From Micromonospora orduensis (GTDB taxonomy: Bacteria > Actinomycetota > Actinomycetes > Mycobacteriales > Micromonosporaceae): 57,829 nucleotides of DNA. The stretch spans positions 1 to 57,829 of the forward strand of contig NZ_VDFY01000176.1 of assembly GCF_006228125.1 (NCBI RefSeq), read 5' to 3'. Position 1 is the first letter of the stretch, and each line of letters opens with the position of its first letter. The notes beneath the pieces are model-generated. The model made no database searches. It saw only the letters and a list, made by a program, of their open reading frames with translations, and was not told the DNA's origin. Both the position numbers and the translations under genes were made by a program. Of this stretch, positions 20,075 to 30,374 are shown piece after piece.

Positions 20075-21828
20075 GAGCCCACCTCCGCCCGCTGCCCGTC
20101 CCCGGTCGGAGCTGGACCGATCGCCAACGCCCCACCGGTGCCGGGCCCGATGGCCAGCGGACCACCGTCGCGGGGGCCACCGAACGGCAGGGCGGCGTCG
20201 GCCGGCACCAGCCGCAGCGGCGAGGTGGTCAGTCGGTCACCGGCCCGGGCCGGCAGGGTGAGGCGGAACTGCGCGCCCTGCCCCGGCGCGCCCCACGCCT
20301 CCAGCCAGCCGCCGTGCAGTCGGGCGTCCTCCAGGCTGATCGACAGACCCAGACCGGTGCCCCCGGTCTGCCGTGCCCGGGACGGATCAGCCCGCCAGAA
20401 CCTGTTGAACACCAACTTCTCCTCGCCGGCCTTGAGCCCCACCCCGTGGTCCCGCACGGTGATCGCCACGGCGGTCTCGTCGATGCCGAGGGTGATCAGC
20501 ACCGGGCGGGCCTCGCCGTGCTCGACGGCGTTGCCGACCAGGTTGCGCAGCACACGCTCGACCCGGCGCGGGTCGACCTCGGCGATCACCGGCGTGCCCG
20601 GCAGGTCGAGTTCGATGGGTACGCCCACCCGCTCGGCCAGGCCGGCCAGCCGCTCGACCACCCGGTGCACCACCGGCACCAGGTCGGTCGGCTCGGCGTC
20701 CAGCATGGCGAACCCGGCGTCGAACCGGCTGATCTCCAGCAGGTCGGTGAGCAACTCCTCGAAGCGGTCCAGTTCGGCCTGGAGCAGCTCGGCGCTGCGG
20801 GCCACCGCCGGATCGAACTCGTCGCGCTCGGCGAAGATCAGGTCGGCGGCCATCCGGACCGTGGTCAACGGCGTACGCAGCTCGTGCGAGACGTCTGAGG
20901 TGAATCGGCGCTGCAACCGGGACATCTCCTCCAGGCGCAGGATCTGCCGTTGCAGGTTGGTGGCCATCTGGTTGAACGAGGCGGCGAGCAGGGCCAGGTC
21001 GTCCTCGCCGTTGACCACCATCCGCTGGTCCAGAAGGCCGGCGGAGAGCCGCTGGGCGGTACGCGCGGCCACCCGGACCGGGTTGACCACCAGGCGGGTG
21101 ACCAGGGCAGCGAGCAGCCCGAGCAGGATCACCAGCGCCACTCCGGTGGCCACCACTGTGGCCCGGGCGTCGGCGGCGGTGGAGTCCTGCCGGGTCAGCG
21201 GCACCAGGTAGTACAGCTCGATCTGGCCGAAGCGGGTGGGCACCGGAGAGCCGTACACCAGGTACTTGGTGCTCTGCCCGGTGAGCCGGCCGGTACGGAT
21301 CTGGCTGGCCACCTTGCCCTCGGCGACGGCGGCCCGCAGCTCCGGGCTGATCAGCGGCTGGACGTTCACCGACGGCGCGGCGCGGGTCTGGATGTCGTTG
21401 GGGTAGTCGTCGGCGGTGATCGCCACCACCACGCCACTGGTCTGCTGGGGGTCACCGCCGGCCAGGTAGTTGACCGTGCCGTCGATGGTCTCCTGGAGCT
21501 GCGCCTCCTGCGGCTGGCCGTACAGGGAGACCTGCTTGGCCGCGTAACTGGCGCCGCTGTTCACCCGCAGCCGCACGTCGGTACGGGCGTTGTCCAGCAG
21601 AATCGTGGTGATCTTGTCGGCGATCAGGAACGCGAAGCCGCCGACGAGCAGGCTGGAGGCGACAAGCGTGATGGTCACCACCCGCACCTGGAGCGATCGG
21701 CGCCAGGTCTGGTGCACCCCGGCCACCACCCGCGCGGCGCGGCCACTCACCACACGCCAGACCTCCCCGCCGGCGATGCGCCGGCGAGCAGCCACTGTCG
21801 GGGGGTGTGGGGGCGGTGAGGTCGACAC
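20071..21828 (-). CDS. mtrB: Sensor histidine kinase MtrB
   Basis: MtrB phosphorylates MtrA in response to envelope and cell-cycle cues. The 585-residue protein has two membrane segments (VVTITLVASSLLVGGFAFLI and VVATGVALVILLGLLAALV) flanking an extracellular sensor of about 150 residues, a HAMP region (NPVRVAARTAQRLSAG), the phosphoacceptor box SDVSHELRTPLTT (His near residue 314), and HATPase boxes LRNLVGNAVEHGE, VRDHGVGLKAGEE and GGTGLGLSISLE. Its start lies 12 bases after the mtrA stop, and its stop overlaps lpqB. Length and order are typical. Confidence 0.97.
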   Translation of the reverse strand: MSTSPPPHPPTVAARRRIAGGEVWRVVSGRAARVVAGVHQTWRRSLQVRVVTITLVASSLLVGGFAFLIADKITTILLDNARTDVRLRVNSGASYAAKQVSLYGQPQEAQLQETIDGTVNYLAGGDPQQTSGVVVAITADDYPNDIQTRAAPSVNVQPLISPELRAAVAEGKVASQIRTGRLTGQSTKYLVYGSPVPTRFGQIELYYLVPLTRQDSTAADARATVVATGVALVILLGLLAALVTRLVVNPVRVAARTAQRLSAGLLDQRMVVNGEDDLALLAASFNQMATNLQRQILRLEEMSRLQRRFTSDVSHELRTPLTTVRMAADLIFAERDEFDPAVARSAELLQAELDRFEELLTDLLEISRFDAGFAMLDAEPTDLVPVVHRVVERLAGLAERVGVPIELDLPGTPVIAEVDPRRVERVLRNLVGNAVEHGEARPVLITLGIDETAVAITVRDHGVGLKAGEEKLVFNRFWRADPSRARQTGGTGLGLSISLEDARLHGGWLEAWGAPGQGAQFRLTLPARAGDRLTTSPLRLVPADAALPFGGPRDGGPLAIGPGTGGALAIGPAPTGDGQRAEVGS

Positions 21829-21840
21829 AGTGTGACCAGG

Positions 21841-22530
21841 CTATCCGGTCCCCGCCTTGTAGCCCACGCCCCGCACGGTGAGGATGATTTCCGGCCGCTC
21901 CGGGTCCGGCTCGATCTTGGCCCGGAGCCGCTGGACGTGCACGTTCACCAGGCGGGTGTCGGCCGCGTGCCGGTAACCCCACACCTGCTCCAGCAGCACC
22001 TCGCGGGTGAAGACCTGACGCGGCTTTCGGGCGAGCGCGACCAGCAGGTCGAACTCCAGCGGAGTCAGCTTCACCTCCTCGTCGTTACGGCTGACCGTGT
22101 GCGCGGGCACGTCGATGGTGATCTGGTTGCCGGGCGGCCCGATGGTCAACATCTCCGGCGCCACGTCCTCGCCCCGGCGCAGTCGGGCCCGCATCCGGGC
22201 GACCAGCTCCTTGGGCTTGAACGGCTTGACCACGTAGTCGTCGGCGCCGGACTCCAGCCCGAGCACCACGTCCACGGTGTCGCTCTTGGCCGTCAGCATG
22301 ACGATCGGCACGCCGGACTCGGCCCGGATGGACCTGGCCACGTCGATACCGCTCATCCCGGGCAACATCAGGTCGAGCAGCACGATATCGGGCCGGCTGT
22401 CGCGGAAGGCAGCCAACGCCCGCTCACCATCGGCCACGAACGAGGGCAGGAATCCCTCACTACGCAGCACGATGCCGAGCATCTCGGCGAGTGCGGGGTC
22501 GTCGTCGACCACCAGTACCCGGGCTCTCAT
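21841..22530 (-). CDS. mtrA: Response regulator MtrA
   Basis: OmpR/PhoB-type regulator, essential in mycobacteria and a master regulator of development and antibiotic production in Streptomyces. 229 residues from ATG 22530 (RARVLVVDDDPALAEML); the frame open to 22602 has no better start. The receiver has the acidic pocket VVDDDP, phosphoacceptor Asp53 in IVLLDLMLPG and Lys in YVVKPFKPKEL; the C-terminal winged helix has LTPLEFDLLVALARKP and RLVNVHVQRLRAKIE. It leads the mtrA-mtrB-lpqB-comF operon. Confidence 0.97.
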   Translation of the reverse strand: MRARVLVVDDDPALAEMLGIVLRSEGFLPSFVADGERALAAFRDSRPDIVLLDLMLPGMSGIDVARSIRAESGVPIVMLTAKSDTVDVVLGLESGADDYVVKPFKPKELVARMRARLRRGEDVAPEMLTIGPPGNQITIDVPAHTVSRNDEEVKLTPLEFDLLVALARKPRQVFTREVLLEQVWGYRHAADTRLVNVHVQRLRAKIEPDPERPEIILTVRGVGYKAGTG

Positions 22531-22673
22531 GGGATTAATATTGCATCCCCGTTCAGTTCGGTGGGACCGGCGTCGGGTGGATCCCGGCCGGGCTGCAACC
22601 ATGATCCCCCGTCGGCGCCGCCCAGCGCCACCGCAGCGTCGGGCCGGTCGCGCTGTCGTGATCCGGACGGCGG

Positions 22674-23951
22674 TCAGCCGAAGAGCGCACGCCCCCAGTG
22701 GTCCCCGCCGTCGCGGACGCCGGGCGGGCAGGCGAAAAGGCCGCTGGAGACGTGCCGCAGGTACTCGTTCATCACGTCGTGGCGGGCCAGCTGGGTCTGG
22801 ATCGGCACGAACTGCCGGCGCGGATCACGCTGGTAGGCGATGAAGAACAGGCCCGCGTCGAGCCGGCCGAGGCCGTCCGAGCCGTCCACGAAGTTGTAGC
22901 CCCGGCGCAGCAGCTGGGCGCCGTTGTTGCGGCTCGGATGGGCCAGCGTGACGTGGGCGTGCTCGGCGATCACCGGTTTGCCGTCGTCACCGCGTGCCGC
23001 GAAGTCCGGTTCGTCGAACTCGTCGGTCCGGCCCAGCGGAGCGCCACTGCCCTTGGCCCGGCCGACGATTTCCTCCTGCTCGGCCAGCGACGTCCGGTCC
23101 CAGGTCTCCACCAGCATCCGGATCTTGCGGGTGACCAGGTACGCGCCGCCGGTCATCCAGTCCGGCCCGTCGCCCGGCTGCACCCACAGCTGGTCACGCA
23201 GCAGGCTGGTGTCCTCCGCCTTGAGGTTGGCCGTGCCGTCCTTGAATCCGAAGAGGTTGCGCGCGGTGGCCTGGTCCCGGGAGGTCGACGAGGTACGGCC
23301 GAAGCCGAGCTGCGACCAGCGGACGCTCACCACGCCCATGCCGATCCGGGCCAGGTTGCGGATGGCGTGCACCGCGACCTGCGGGTCGTTGGCACACGCC
23401 TGTACGCAGAGGTCGCCGCCGGAGATCTGCGGCTGCAACGCGTCACCGGGGAACTTCGGCAGCTCCGCGAGGGCGGCCGGACGCCGGTCGGCGATGCCGA
23501 AACGGTCCCGGCCGTCGGCGTCGCGGAACAGCGTCGGCCCGAAACCGATCGTGAGGGTGAGCTGGGACGGGGGCAGGCCTAGCGCCTCGCCGGTGTCGTC
23601 CGGTGGGGCCTCCGGCATCCCGCCTACCGCGCCCAGCACCCCGGCGTCCCGGCCGGCGGTCATCCGGGCGGCGGCGGCCGTCCACTCCTCAAGCATCCCG
23701 ACCAGCCGCGCCCGGTCCTTGGTGATCACGTCGAACGCGACGAAGTGCAGCCGGTCCTGCGCCGGGGTGACGATCCCGGCCTGGTGCTCACCGTGGAAGG
23801 GCACCGCCCCGGCCGGGTGGTCGCTGGCGGCGGCCGGGCCACGGGAGCCGCCGACCAGGGCTCCCGCGCCGACTGCCACTCCGGCGACACCGGCCACCCC
23901 GGCACCGGCGAGCGTGATCGCCCGCCGCCGGGTCACCCTGCTCCCGCTCAT
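22674..23951 (-). CDS. efeB: Dye-decolorising peroxidase EfeB
   Basis: EfeB is the periplasmic/exported haem peroxidase of the EfeUOB iron uptake system, oxidising ferrous iron or handling haem. The 425-residue protein starts with a twin-arginine signal (SRVTRRRAITLAGAGVAG). The DyP signature GFKDGTANL is present, along with EHAHVTLAHP (proximal His) and LLRRGYNFVDG (distal Arg region). It is the last gene of efeU-efeO-efeB, 25 bases after efeO. A cytosolic folding step before Tat export is expected for haem insertion. Length and order are normal. Confidence 0.95.
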   Translation of the reverse strand: MSGSRVTRRRAITLAGAGVAGVAGVAVGAGALVGGSRGPAAASDHPAGAVPFHGEHQAGIVTPAQDRLHFVAFDVITKDRARLVGMLEEWTAAAARMTAGRDAGVLGAVGGMPEAPPDDTGEALGLPPSQLTLTIGFGPTLFRDADGRDRFGIADRRPAALAELPKFPGDALQPQISGGDLCVQACANDPQVAVHAIRNLARIGMGVVSVRWSQLGFGRTSSTSRDQATARNLFGFKDGTANLKAEDTSLLRDQLWVQPGDGPDWMTGGAYLVTRKIRMLVETWDRTSLAEQEEIVGRAKGSGAPLGRTDEFDEPDFAARGDDGKPVIAEHAHVTLAHPSRNNGAQLLRRGYNFVDGSDGLGRLDAGLFFIAYQRDPRRQFVPIQTQLARHDVMNEYLRHVSSGLFACPPGVRDGGDHWGRALFG

Positions 23952-23976
23952 CGCTTCGACTCCCCCTGACGTCCGG

Positions 23977-25110
23977 TCACTTGGCGACGGCCGCGGCGAC
24001 CTTGCTGATCGGCTCGGCGAGCGCGTTGATGCCGTCGGACAGTTCCTTGAGCTCGGCCTTGCTCAGCGCGGTGTGCAGCTTCCAGCCGTCGCCGTCGCGG
24101 TGCTTGCCGAGCAGTGCCTCGACGTTTGCGAACTCCGTGTCCAACTGCGTCACCAGCTCCGGTGAGCGCTGCTCCAGCGCCGGCCGCAGGGCCGACACGG
24201 CCGCCTTGGAACCCTCCAGGTTGGCGGCGAAGTCCCACAGGTCGGTGTGCGAGTAGCGGTCCTCCTCGCCGGTGATCTTGCCGCTGGCCACCTCGTCGAG
24301 CAGTTCCTTCGCGCCGTTGGCGAGCTGGAGCGGGGAGAGCTTCTCGGCGTTGGCCTTGGCCACGATCTCCTTGACGTCGACCAGCAGCCGGTCGGCGATC
24401 GGGCCGTCCTTGCTGATGTCGCCGGACTGCCAGAGGTCCTTCTCGATTCGGTGGAAGCCGGTGAACTCCATCCCCTCCTCGATGACCTCCTCGCGGCCGT
24501 CGATCTTGGGGTCGAGGTCGCCGAAGATCTCGGCCACCGGCTCGATCCGCTCCCAGTAGGTGCGGGCGACCGGGTAGAGCGTCTTGGCCTTCGCCACGTC
24601 GCCGGCCTTCACCGAGGCGACGAACTCCTCGGTCTTGTCCAGCAGCGCGGCGGTCTGGCTCTTGACGTAGCGCTGGTAGTTCTCGGTGGCGCCGGCCAGG
24701 GCGGCGTCGGCGGTGAGCGGCTGCGCCGACCCGCTGACCTTGAGCGCACCCCGGATGCCCTTGCCGCTCATCCCGGGCTTGCAGGCCGTCTCGTACGTCC
24801 CGGCCGGCAGCTCGACGCGCAGCTCGCGGCTCAGGCCGGGGGCGATGTTCTCCACCTCACCCATCACCCGGTCGCCGGAGGCGTACACGTAGAACTCGGT
24901 CACCTTCGCGCCCGAGTTGGTGATCTTGAAGGTGGCGGTGCCGGCGCCCAGATCGGTCGTACCGACCTCGCACGCGGTGTCGCTGGCCTTGACCACGATC
25001 GGGCCGCCGGCCCCCGCCGCGTCATCCTTCGATGAGTCGGAGCAGGCGGCGACACCGGTCGTGGCCAGCACACCGGCGGCGGCCAGCGCGAAAAAGCGGG
25101 TGGTACGCAT
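23977..25110 (-). CDS. efeO: Iron uptake lipoprotein EfeO
   Basis: EfeO binds iron outside the membrane and passes it to EfeU. The 377-residue protein has a lipoprotein signal (lipobox VAAC, Cys23), an N-terminal cupredoxin-like domain (residues about 35-125, with ASDTACEVG and CKPGMSGKGIRGAL) and the C-terminal imelysin/peptidase M75-type helical domain with the HxxE motif in FTGFHRIEKDLW. The full two-domain layout matches the long EfeO form. It lies 24 bases after efeU and 25 before efeB. Confidence 0.95.
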   Translation of the reverse strand: MRTTRFFALAAAGVLATTGVAACSDSSKDDAAGAGGPIVVKASDTACEVGTTDLGAGTATFKITNSGAKVTEFYVYASGDRVMGEVENIAPGLSRELRVELPAGTYETACKPGMSGKGIRGALKVSGSAQPLTADAALAGATENYQRYVKSQTAALLDKTEEFVASVKAGDVAKAKTLYPVARTYWERIEPVAEIFGDLDPKIDGREEVIEEGMEFTGFHRIEKDLWQSGDISKDGPIADRLLVDVKEIVAKANAEKLSPLQLANGAKELLDEVASGKITGEEDRYSHTDLWDFAANLEGSKAAVSALRPALEQRSPELVTQLDTEFANVEALLGKHRDGDGWKLHTALSKAELKELSDGINALAEPISKVAAAVAK

Positions 25111-25134
25111 CTGAGCTGTCTCTCCTCGTAAGGG

Positions 25135-26034
25135 TCAGGCACGCTGCGGCGTGGTCGCCGCCTCGGCCTCGGTGCCGGTGTCGGTGTCGGCTCCGCGCTC
25201 GGTGCCGGTGGCCGCGGTGGGTGCCGGCGCAGGCCGGTTCGGGCGCAGGAAGAGCGCCAGGACCGGCACCGCGTACCCGATCCAGGCGATCGTCTCCAGC
25301 ACGGTGGGCGCGGGCGTCACGTTGAACATGCCGGCCAGCAGCGCGGCGTACCAGGTGCTCGGGTCGAGCGTGCCGGTGATGTCGAAGGCCAGGTCGTTCA
25401 GGCCGGGCAGGACAGCGGCCTCCTGGAAGTCGTGCACGCCGTACTTGAGGATGCCGGCGGCGACCAGGATCAGCAGCGCTCCGGTCCAGGTGAAGAACGT
25501 GCTGAGGTTGATCCGCAGGGCGCTGGCGTAGAGCAGCACGCCGAGCACCACGGCGGTGAGGATGCCACCGATCAGCGCGAGCAGCGGCCCGCTGTCGCCG
25601 GCCGCGCCCTGGGCGGCGGAGTAGAAGATCAGCGCGGTCTCCAGGCCCTCCCGGATCACCGCGAGGAAGGCCATGCCGGCGACCGCGAGGGACCCGACGG
25701 CCAGCGCCTCGGTGAGCTTACCGCGCAGCTCGCCGGCGATCGTCCGGGCGGCGCGGCGCATCCAGAAGATCATCCACGTGACGAAGACCACGGCGGCGAC
25801 GGAGGTGATCGCCTCGAACAGTTCCCGGTCCTCGGAGCGGGCCAGCAGCGAGGTCGACGTGTACTCGATCAGCCAGCCGAAGAGCACCGAGAGCACCACG
25901 GCCAGGCCGACGCCCGCCCAGACCTGGGGCAACCGGTCCCGGCGCTGCGCCTTCACCAGGAAGGCCACCAGGATGCTGACCACCAGGGTCGCCTCCAGGC
26001 CTTCCCGCAGGCCGATCAGGTAGGTCGCGAACAT
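25135..26034 (-). CDS. efeU: High-affinity iron permease EfeU (FTR1 family)
   Basis: EfeU is an FTR1-type permease. The 299-residue protein has seven or so membrane segments and both REGLE iron-binding motifs, LIGLREGLEATL near the N-terminus and AVIREGLETALIF in the fourth segment. A hydrophilic, Glu/Thr-rich C-terminal tail of about 40 residues follows the last segment. It starts at ATG 26034 behind GGAGCGGGG and leads the efeUOB operon. Two DtxR/IdeR-like boxes lie just upstream, so the operon should be repressed by iron. Confidence 0.96.
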   Translation of the reverse strand: MFATYLIGLREGLEATLVVSILVAFLVKAQRRDRLPQVWAGVGLAVVLSVLFGWLIEYTSTSLLARSEDRELFEAITSVAAVVFVTWMIFWMRRAARTIAGELRGKLTEALAVGSLAVAGMAFLAVIREGLETALIFYSAAQGAAGDSGPLLALIGGILTAVVLGVLLYASALRINLSTFFTWTGALLILVAAGILKYGVHDFQEAAVLPGLNDLAFDITGTLDPSTWYAALLAGMFNVTPAPTVLETIAWIGYAVPVLALFLRPNRPAPAPTAATGTERGADTDTGTEAEAATTPQRA

Positions 26035-26055
26035 CCCCGCTCCGTGTCCATCAGG

Positions 26056-26089
26056 ATTGCCTCAGCTAACTTAGGGCAGCCATACCTTC
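26056..26089 (-). promoter_or_regulatory. Tandem DtxR/IdeR-like iron boxes before efeU
   Basis: TTAGGGCAGCCATACCTTC (26071-26089) matches the IdeR/DtxR 19-bp consensus TTAGGTTAGSCTAACCTAA at about 13 positions. A second, weaker and overlapping match (about 11 of 19) lies at 26056-26074 on the complementary strand. Partly overlapping pairs are typical of DtxR/IdeR operators. They lie 22-55 bases before the efeU ATG, over the expected core promoter (TAAGTT within the box region). Iron-repressed control is inferred. Confidence 0.65.
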
Positions 26090-26159
26090 CTCCTGCTCAG
26101 GCCACTCGTCAAGTCGTTCATGACAAGCTCACTCATCCCGGCTGTGGGAGGATCCCGGC

Positions 26160-26309
26160 GTGAGGGGATTCCTGCCGTGGCTGACGGTGCTGGCGGTGGT
26201 GCTGCTGCTCAGCGCGTTGCGGCTGCGGGCACTGGCCACAGTCGTGTCGCTCGGCTGGCTCGCCTGGTGCGTCTGGAGCTGGGTCCGCCCCGCCCGCCGC
26301 CGTCCCTGA
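26160..26309 (+). CDS. Small membrane protein (49 residues)
   Basis: GTG 26160 is preceded by GGGAGGATC at proper distance. The frame reads VRGFLPWLTVLAVVLLLSAL, then RLRALATVVSLGWLAW, then a basic end, giving two hydrophobic stretches with arginines between and after them. It ends at TGA 26307-26309, just ahead of the ahcY terminator, which is convergent. The coding call rests on the Shine-Dalgarno site, GC-rich third positions and the orderly hydrophobic pattern; function is unknown. Confidence 0.55.
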   Translation: MRGFLPWLTVLAVVLLLSALRLRALATVVSLGWLAWCVWSWVRPARRRP

Positions 26310-26323
26310 GGCGGAGACAGAGA

Positions 26324-26353
26324 ACCGGGCCGGCTGCGAACAGCCGACCCGGT
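26324..26353 (-). terminator. Terminator of ahcY
   Basis: A 13-bp stem (26324-26336 with 26341-26353, CGAA loop on the plus strand) lies 15 bases past the ahcY stop. The mismatch is C-A on plus and G-U on minus, so it favours minus-strand RNA. Confidence 0.75.
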
Positions 26354-26367
26354 CCGGAAAAGAACGA

Positions 26368-27867
<1,500 letters not shown>

Positions 27868-28138
27868 GAAAGCTCCTGTCGAACGATGTCTGCGCCGACC
27901 CTCCACCTTACGCGCGTCGGCGACGGGCATCAGGGGGACGTGGACAGCGCACGGGGCGGTCGGTCGTGGACAGTTTCCCGTCCACTCCCGCCCGCCCCGC
28001 GCATCCCCCCGGTTTGGTTCCCCCGCACGTTGTCGGACCGTCGTCGCGATAACGCTGCGTACTCTTAGAGTCACACCGAGGTAGGGTGACGTCAAGCCAT
28101 TCCGGGAAAGTCGGACTTGCGTCGTTGCGGCGAGCGCG

Positions 28139-29302
28139 TCAGCACAACCCGGACGTCGCCACGTACGCCTCACCAGCGCCACCGATCCGCAGCGGCGCAC
28201 CAGCGGCATCGCCGATCGCCGCCTGACCGGACACCAGCGTCACCGCGCCCGCCCCGTCGTCCACCGTGACCGCACCGGACCCGCAGAGCACCACCCGGGG
28301 GCCGGGCAGTGACAACGTGACCGACGGCACCGCCGTACCGACCCGCACCCGGTGCAGCGCGAAGTCGTCCACCGGCACCGGCCACCAGTCCACCCCCGGG
28401 CCCACCGGCTGCGCCGCCCGGACCGGCTCGTCGAGCACCTCGAAACGCAGCACCCGCAACAACTCGTCGACGTCCACCCGCTTCGGCGTCAGCCCACCAC
28501 GCAGCACGTTGTCGCTGGCCGCCATGATCTCCACGCCGCAACCGCTCAGGTAGGCGTGCAGGTTGCCGGCGGGCATCCAGATCGCCTCCCCCGGCACCAG
28601 CCGCACGTGGTGCAGCAGCAACGCGACAAGCACACCGGGATCCCCCGGGTACGCCACCGCCAACCGCCGGGCCAGCTCCGCGTCCGGGCCGTCGGTCGGC
28701 GCCGCCACCACGGCGGACAACAACCCGTCGCGCTCACCGGCCGGCCAGGCGAGCAGCGTCCGCACCGCCGTCCGCAACCCCGCCGACCCGGCCCGCAACG
28801 CCTCCACCACCGGCGCCAGCACCGGTACGCCGAACGACGCGAGCGCCTCGGCCGACTCCACCGGCGGCCGGAACCCGCACAGCGCCTCGAACGGGGTGAG
28901 CGCCACCAGCAACTCCGGCTTGTGGTGCGGGTCGGAGTAGTTGCGTTCCGCCGCCGGACGCCCGGCCTCCGCCTCGTACCCGGCCCGGGCCTGCTCGGCG
29001 TCCGGGTGGGCCTGCAGGCTCAGCGGGGCGTCCGCGGCGAGGACCTTGAGCAGGAACGGCAGCCTGCTGCCGAAGCGGTCGGACACCCCCTGGCCGAGCC
29101 ACTGCCCCGGCTCGTCCCGCACCAGGTCACACAGGCTGACCTGGAGCCCGGCGCGCTCCACCATGGCCGGGGCGCCCGGGTGGGCGCCCAGCCACAGCTC
29201 CGCCTCCGGACCGGTGCTGGGCACCGGCCGGCCCTGCAACAGCGCGAGAGCCGAGCGCGAACCCCAGGCGTAGTCCCGGATCGGTCCGTACAGCAGTTCC
29301 AC
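28139..29302 (-). CDS. manA: Mannose-6-phosphate isomerase, class I
   Basis: Interconverts fructose-6-phosphate and mannose-6-phosphate, feeding GDP-mannose and cell-envelope mannoconjugates. The 387-residue protein has the type I zinc site: [32 protein letters not shown] and [12 protein letters not shown]. It starts at GTG 29302 and follows the CDF transporter gene by 3 bases. Together with the SIS protein and manB on the same strand it forms the mannose-activation block seen in M. tuberculosis as Rv3255c-Rv3257c. Confidence 0.95.
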   Translation of the reverse strand: MELLYGPIRDYAWGSRSALALLQGRPVPSTGPEAELWLGAHPGAPAMVERAGLQVSLCDLVRDEPGQWLGQGVSDRFGSRLPFLLKVLAADAPLSLQAHPDAEQARAGYEAEAGRPAAERNYSDPHHKPELLVALTPFEALCGFRPPVESAEALASFGVPVLAPVVEALRAGSAGLRTAVRTLLAWPAGERDGLLSAVVAAPTDGPDAELARRLAVAYPGDPGVLVALLLHHVRLVPGEAIWMPAGNLHAYLSGCGVEIMAASDNVLRGGLTPKRVDVDELLRVLRFEVLDEPVRAAQPVGPGVDWWPVPVDDFALHRVRVGTAVPSVTLSLPGPRVVLCGSGAVTVDDGAGAVTLVSGQAAIGDAAGAPLRIGGAGEAYVATSGLC

Positions 29303-29305
29303 CCG

Positions 29306-30307
29306 TCAGCCCCCGGGCCGCCCGGCCGCCTCGCCCTCCTGCGGCTGCGGCACAGCGGTGTCGGCGGCGGCGCCCGTCCCGGCCTGAGCGGCGGCGACGC
29401 TCCAGATGTCCGGCTCCAGGTAGATCACCCGGGCGACCGGTACGGCTGCGCGGATCCGCGACTCCACGGCGTTGATGCCGCGCGCCAGTTGCTCCGCGCT
29501 CTCGCAGGCCGGTACGCCGATCTTCGCGGCGACCATCAGCTCCTCCGGGCCCAGGTAGAGCGTCTTCATGTGGATGATCCGCTCCACCTCGGGGCCGTCG
29601 GTGATGGACCGCTCGATGGCGTCCAGGTCCTGCTGTTCGGCACCCTCACCGAGCAGCAGGCTCTTCGTCTCGATCGCCAGCACGACGGCGATCACCACCA
29701 GCAGGACACCGATCATCGCGGTGCCGGCGGCGTCCCACTTGCCGTTGCCGGTGATCAACGTCATGGCGACGCCGAACAGCGCGAAGACCAGACCGACAAG
29801 CGCGCCGAAGTCCTCCAGCAGAACGACAGGCAGCTCCGGTGCCTTGGCACGCCGGATGAACCGCACCCAGGACTGGTTGCCCCGGACGTGGTTGGACTCC
29901 TTGATGGCGGTCCGGAAGGAGAACGACTCCATCAGGATCGCCGCCACCAGCACCGTGATCGGCACCCACTGCCACTCGCTGATGCCGTGCGGATCCGACC
30001 ACTTGTGGTACGCCTCGTACAGGGCGAACAGGCCACCGAGGCTGAACAGCACGATCGACACGATGAACGCGTAGATGTAGCGCTCCCGGCCGTACCCGAA
30101 CGGATGTTCCGGGGTGGCCGCCCGCTTCGCCCGCTTGCCGCCGAGCAGCAGCAGTCCCTGGTTGCCCGAGTCGGCGACCGAGTGGATCGACTCGGCAAGC
30201 ATCGACGACGACCCGGTGAGCAGGAACGCGACGAACTTGGTGACGGCGATGCCGACGTTGGCCAGCAGGGCGGCGACGATCGCCTTGTTTCCACCGTTGG
30301 CGCTCAC
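29306..30307 (-). CDS. Cation diffusion facilitator family transporter
   Basis: Probable divalent metal efflux protein (proton antiport). The 333-residue protein has the CDF transmembrane body: KAIVAALLANVGIAVTKF, SMLAESIHSVADSGNQ (metal site on the second segment with His/Asp), EHPFGYGRERYIYAF, and LLEDFGALVGLVFALFG (second half of the site), followed by a cytoplasmic domain (MKTLYLGPEELMVAAKIG). The EDxGA motif and overall pattern resemble the SLC30A9/ZnT9-like branch. It starts at GTG 30307. It lies 67 bases after the SIS gene and 3 bases before manA, so they likely share a transcript. Metal specificity is unknown. Confidence 0.92.
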   Translation of the reverse strand: MSANGGNKAIVAALLANVGIAVTKFVAFLLTGSSSMLAESIHSVADSGNQGLLLLGGKRAKRAATPEHPFGYGRERYIYAFIVSIVLFSLGGLFALYEAYHKWSDPHGISEWQWVPITVLVAAILMESFSFRTAIKESNHVRGNQSWVRFIRRAKAPELPVVLLEDFGALVGLVFALFGVAMTLITGNGKWDAAGTAMIGVLLVVIAVVLAIETKSLLLGEGAEQQDLDAIERSITDGPEVERIIHMKTLYLGPEELMVAAKIGVPACESAEQLARGINAVESRIRAAVPVARVIYLEPDIWSVAAAQAGTGAAADTAVPQPQEGEAAGRPGG

Positions 30308-30374
30308 GCCGCCGCTCCGCTTCGCCGAACGAAGCCAACCGGTCCGCGCGTGACGCGCCGCCCCCTACGTCCGT

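Noticed and set aside
17918..21211. 1097-codon open frame on the plus strand
   Set aside because: It runs antisense across comF, lpqB and mtrB, all of which have clear motifs; the frame has none.
27868..28138. SAH riboswitch upstream of ahcY
   Set aside because: The region has small hairpins and a repeated GTGGACAG, but I could not align the conserved SAH riboswitch core.
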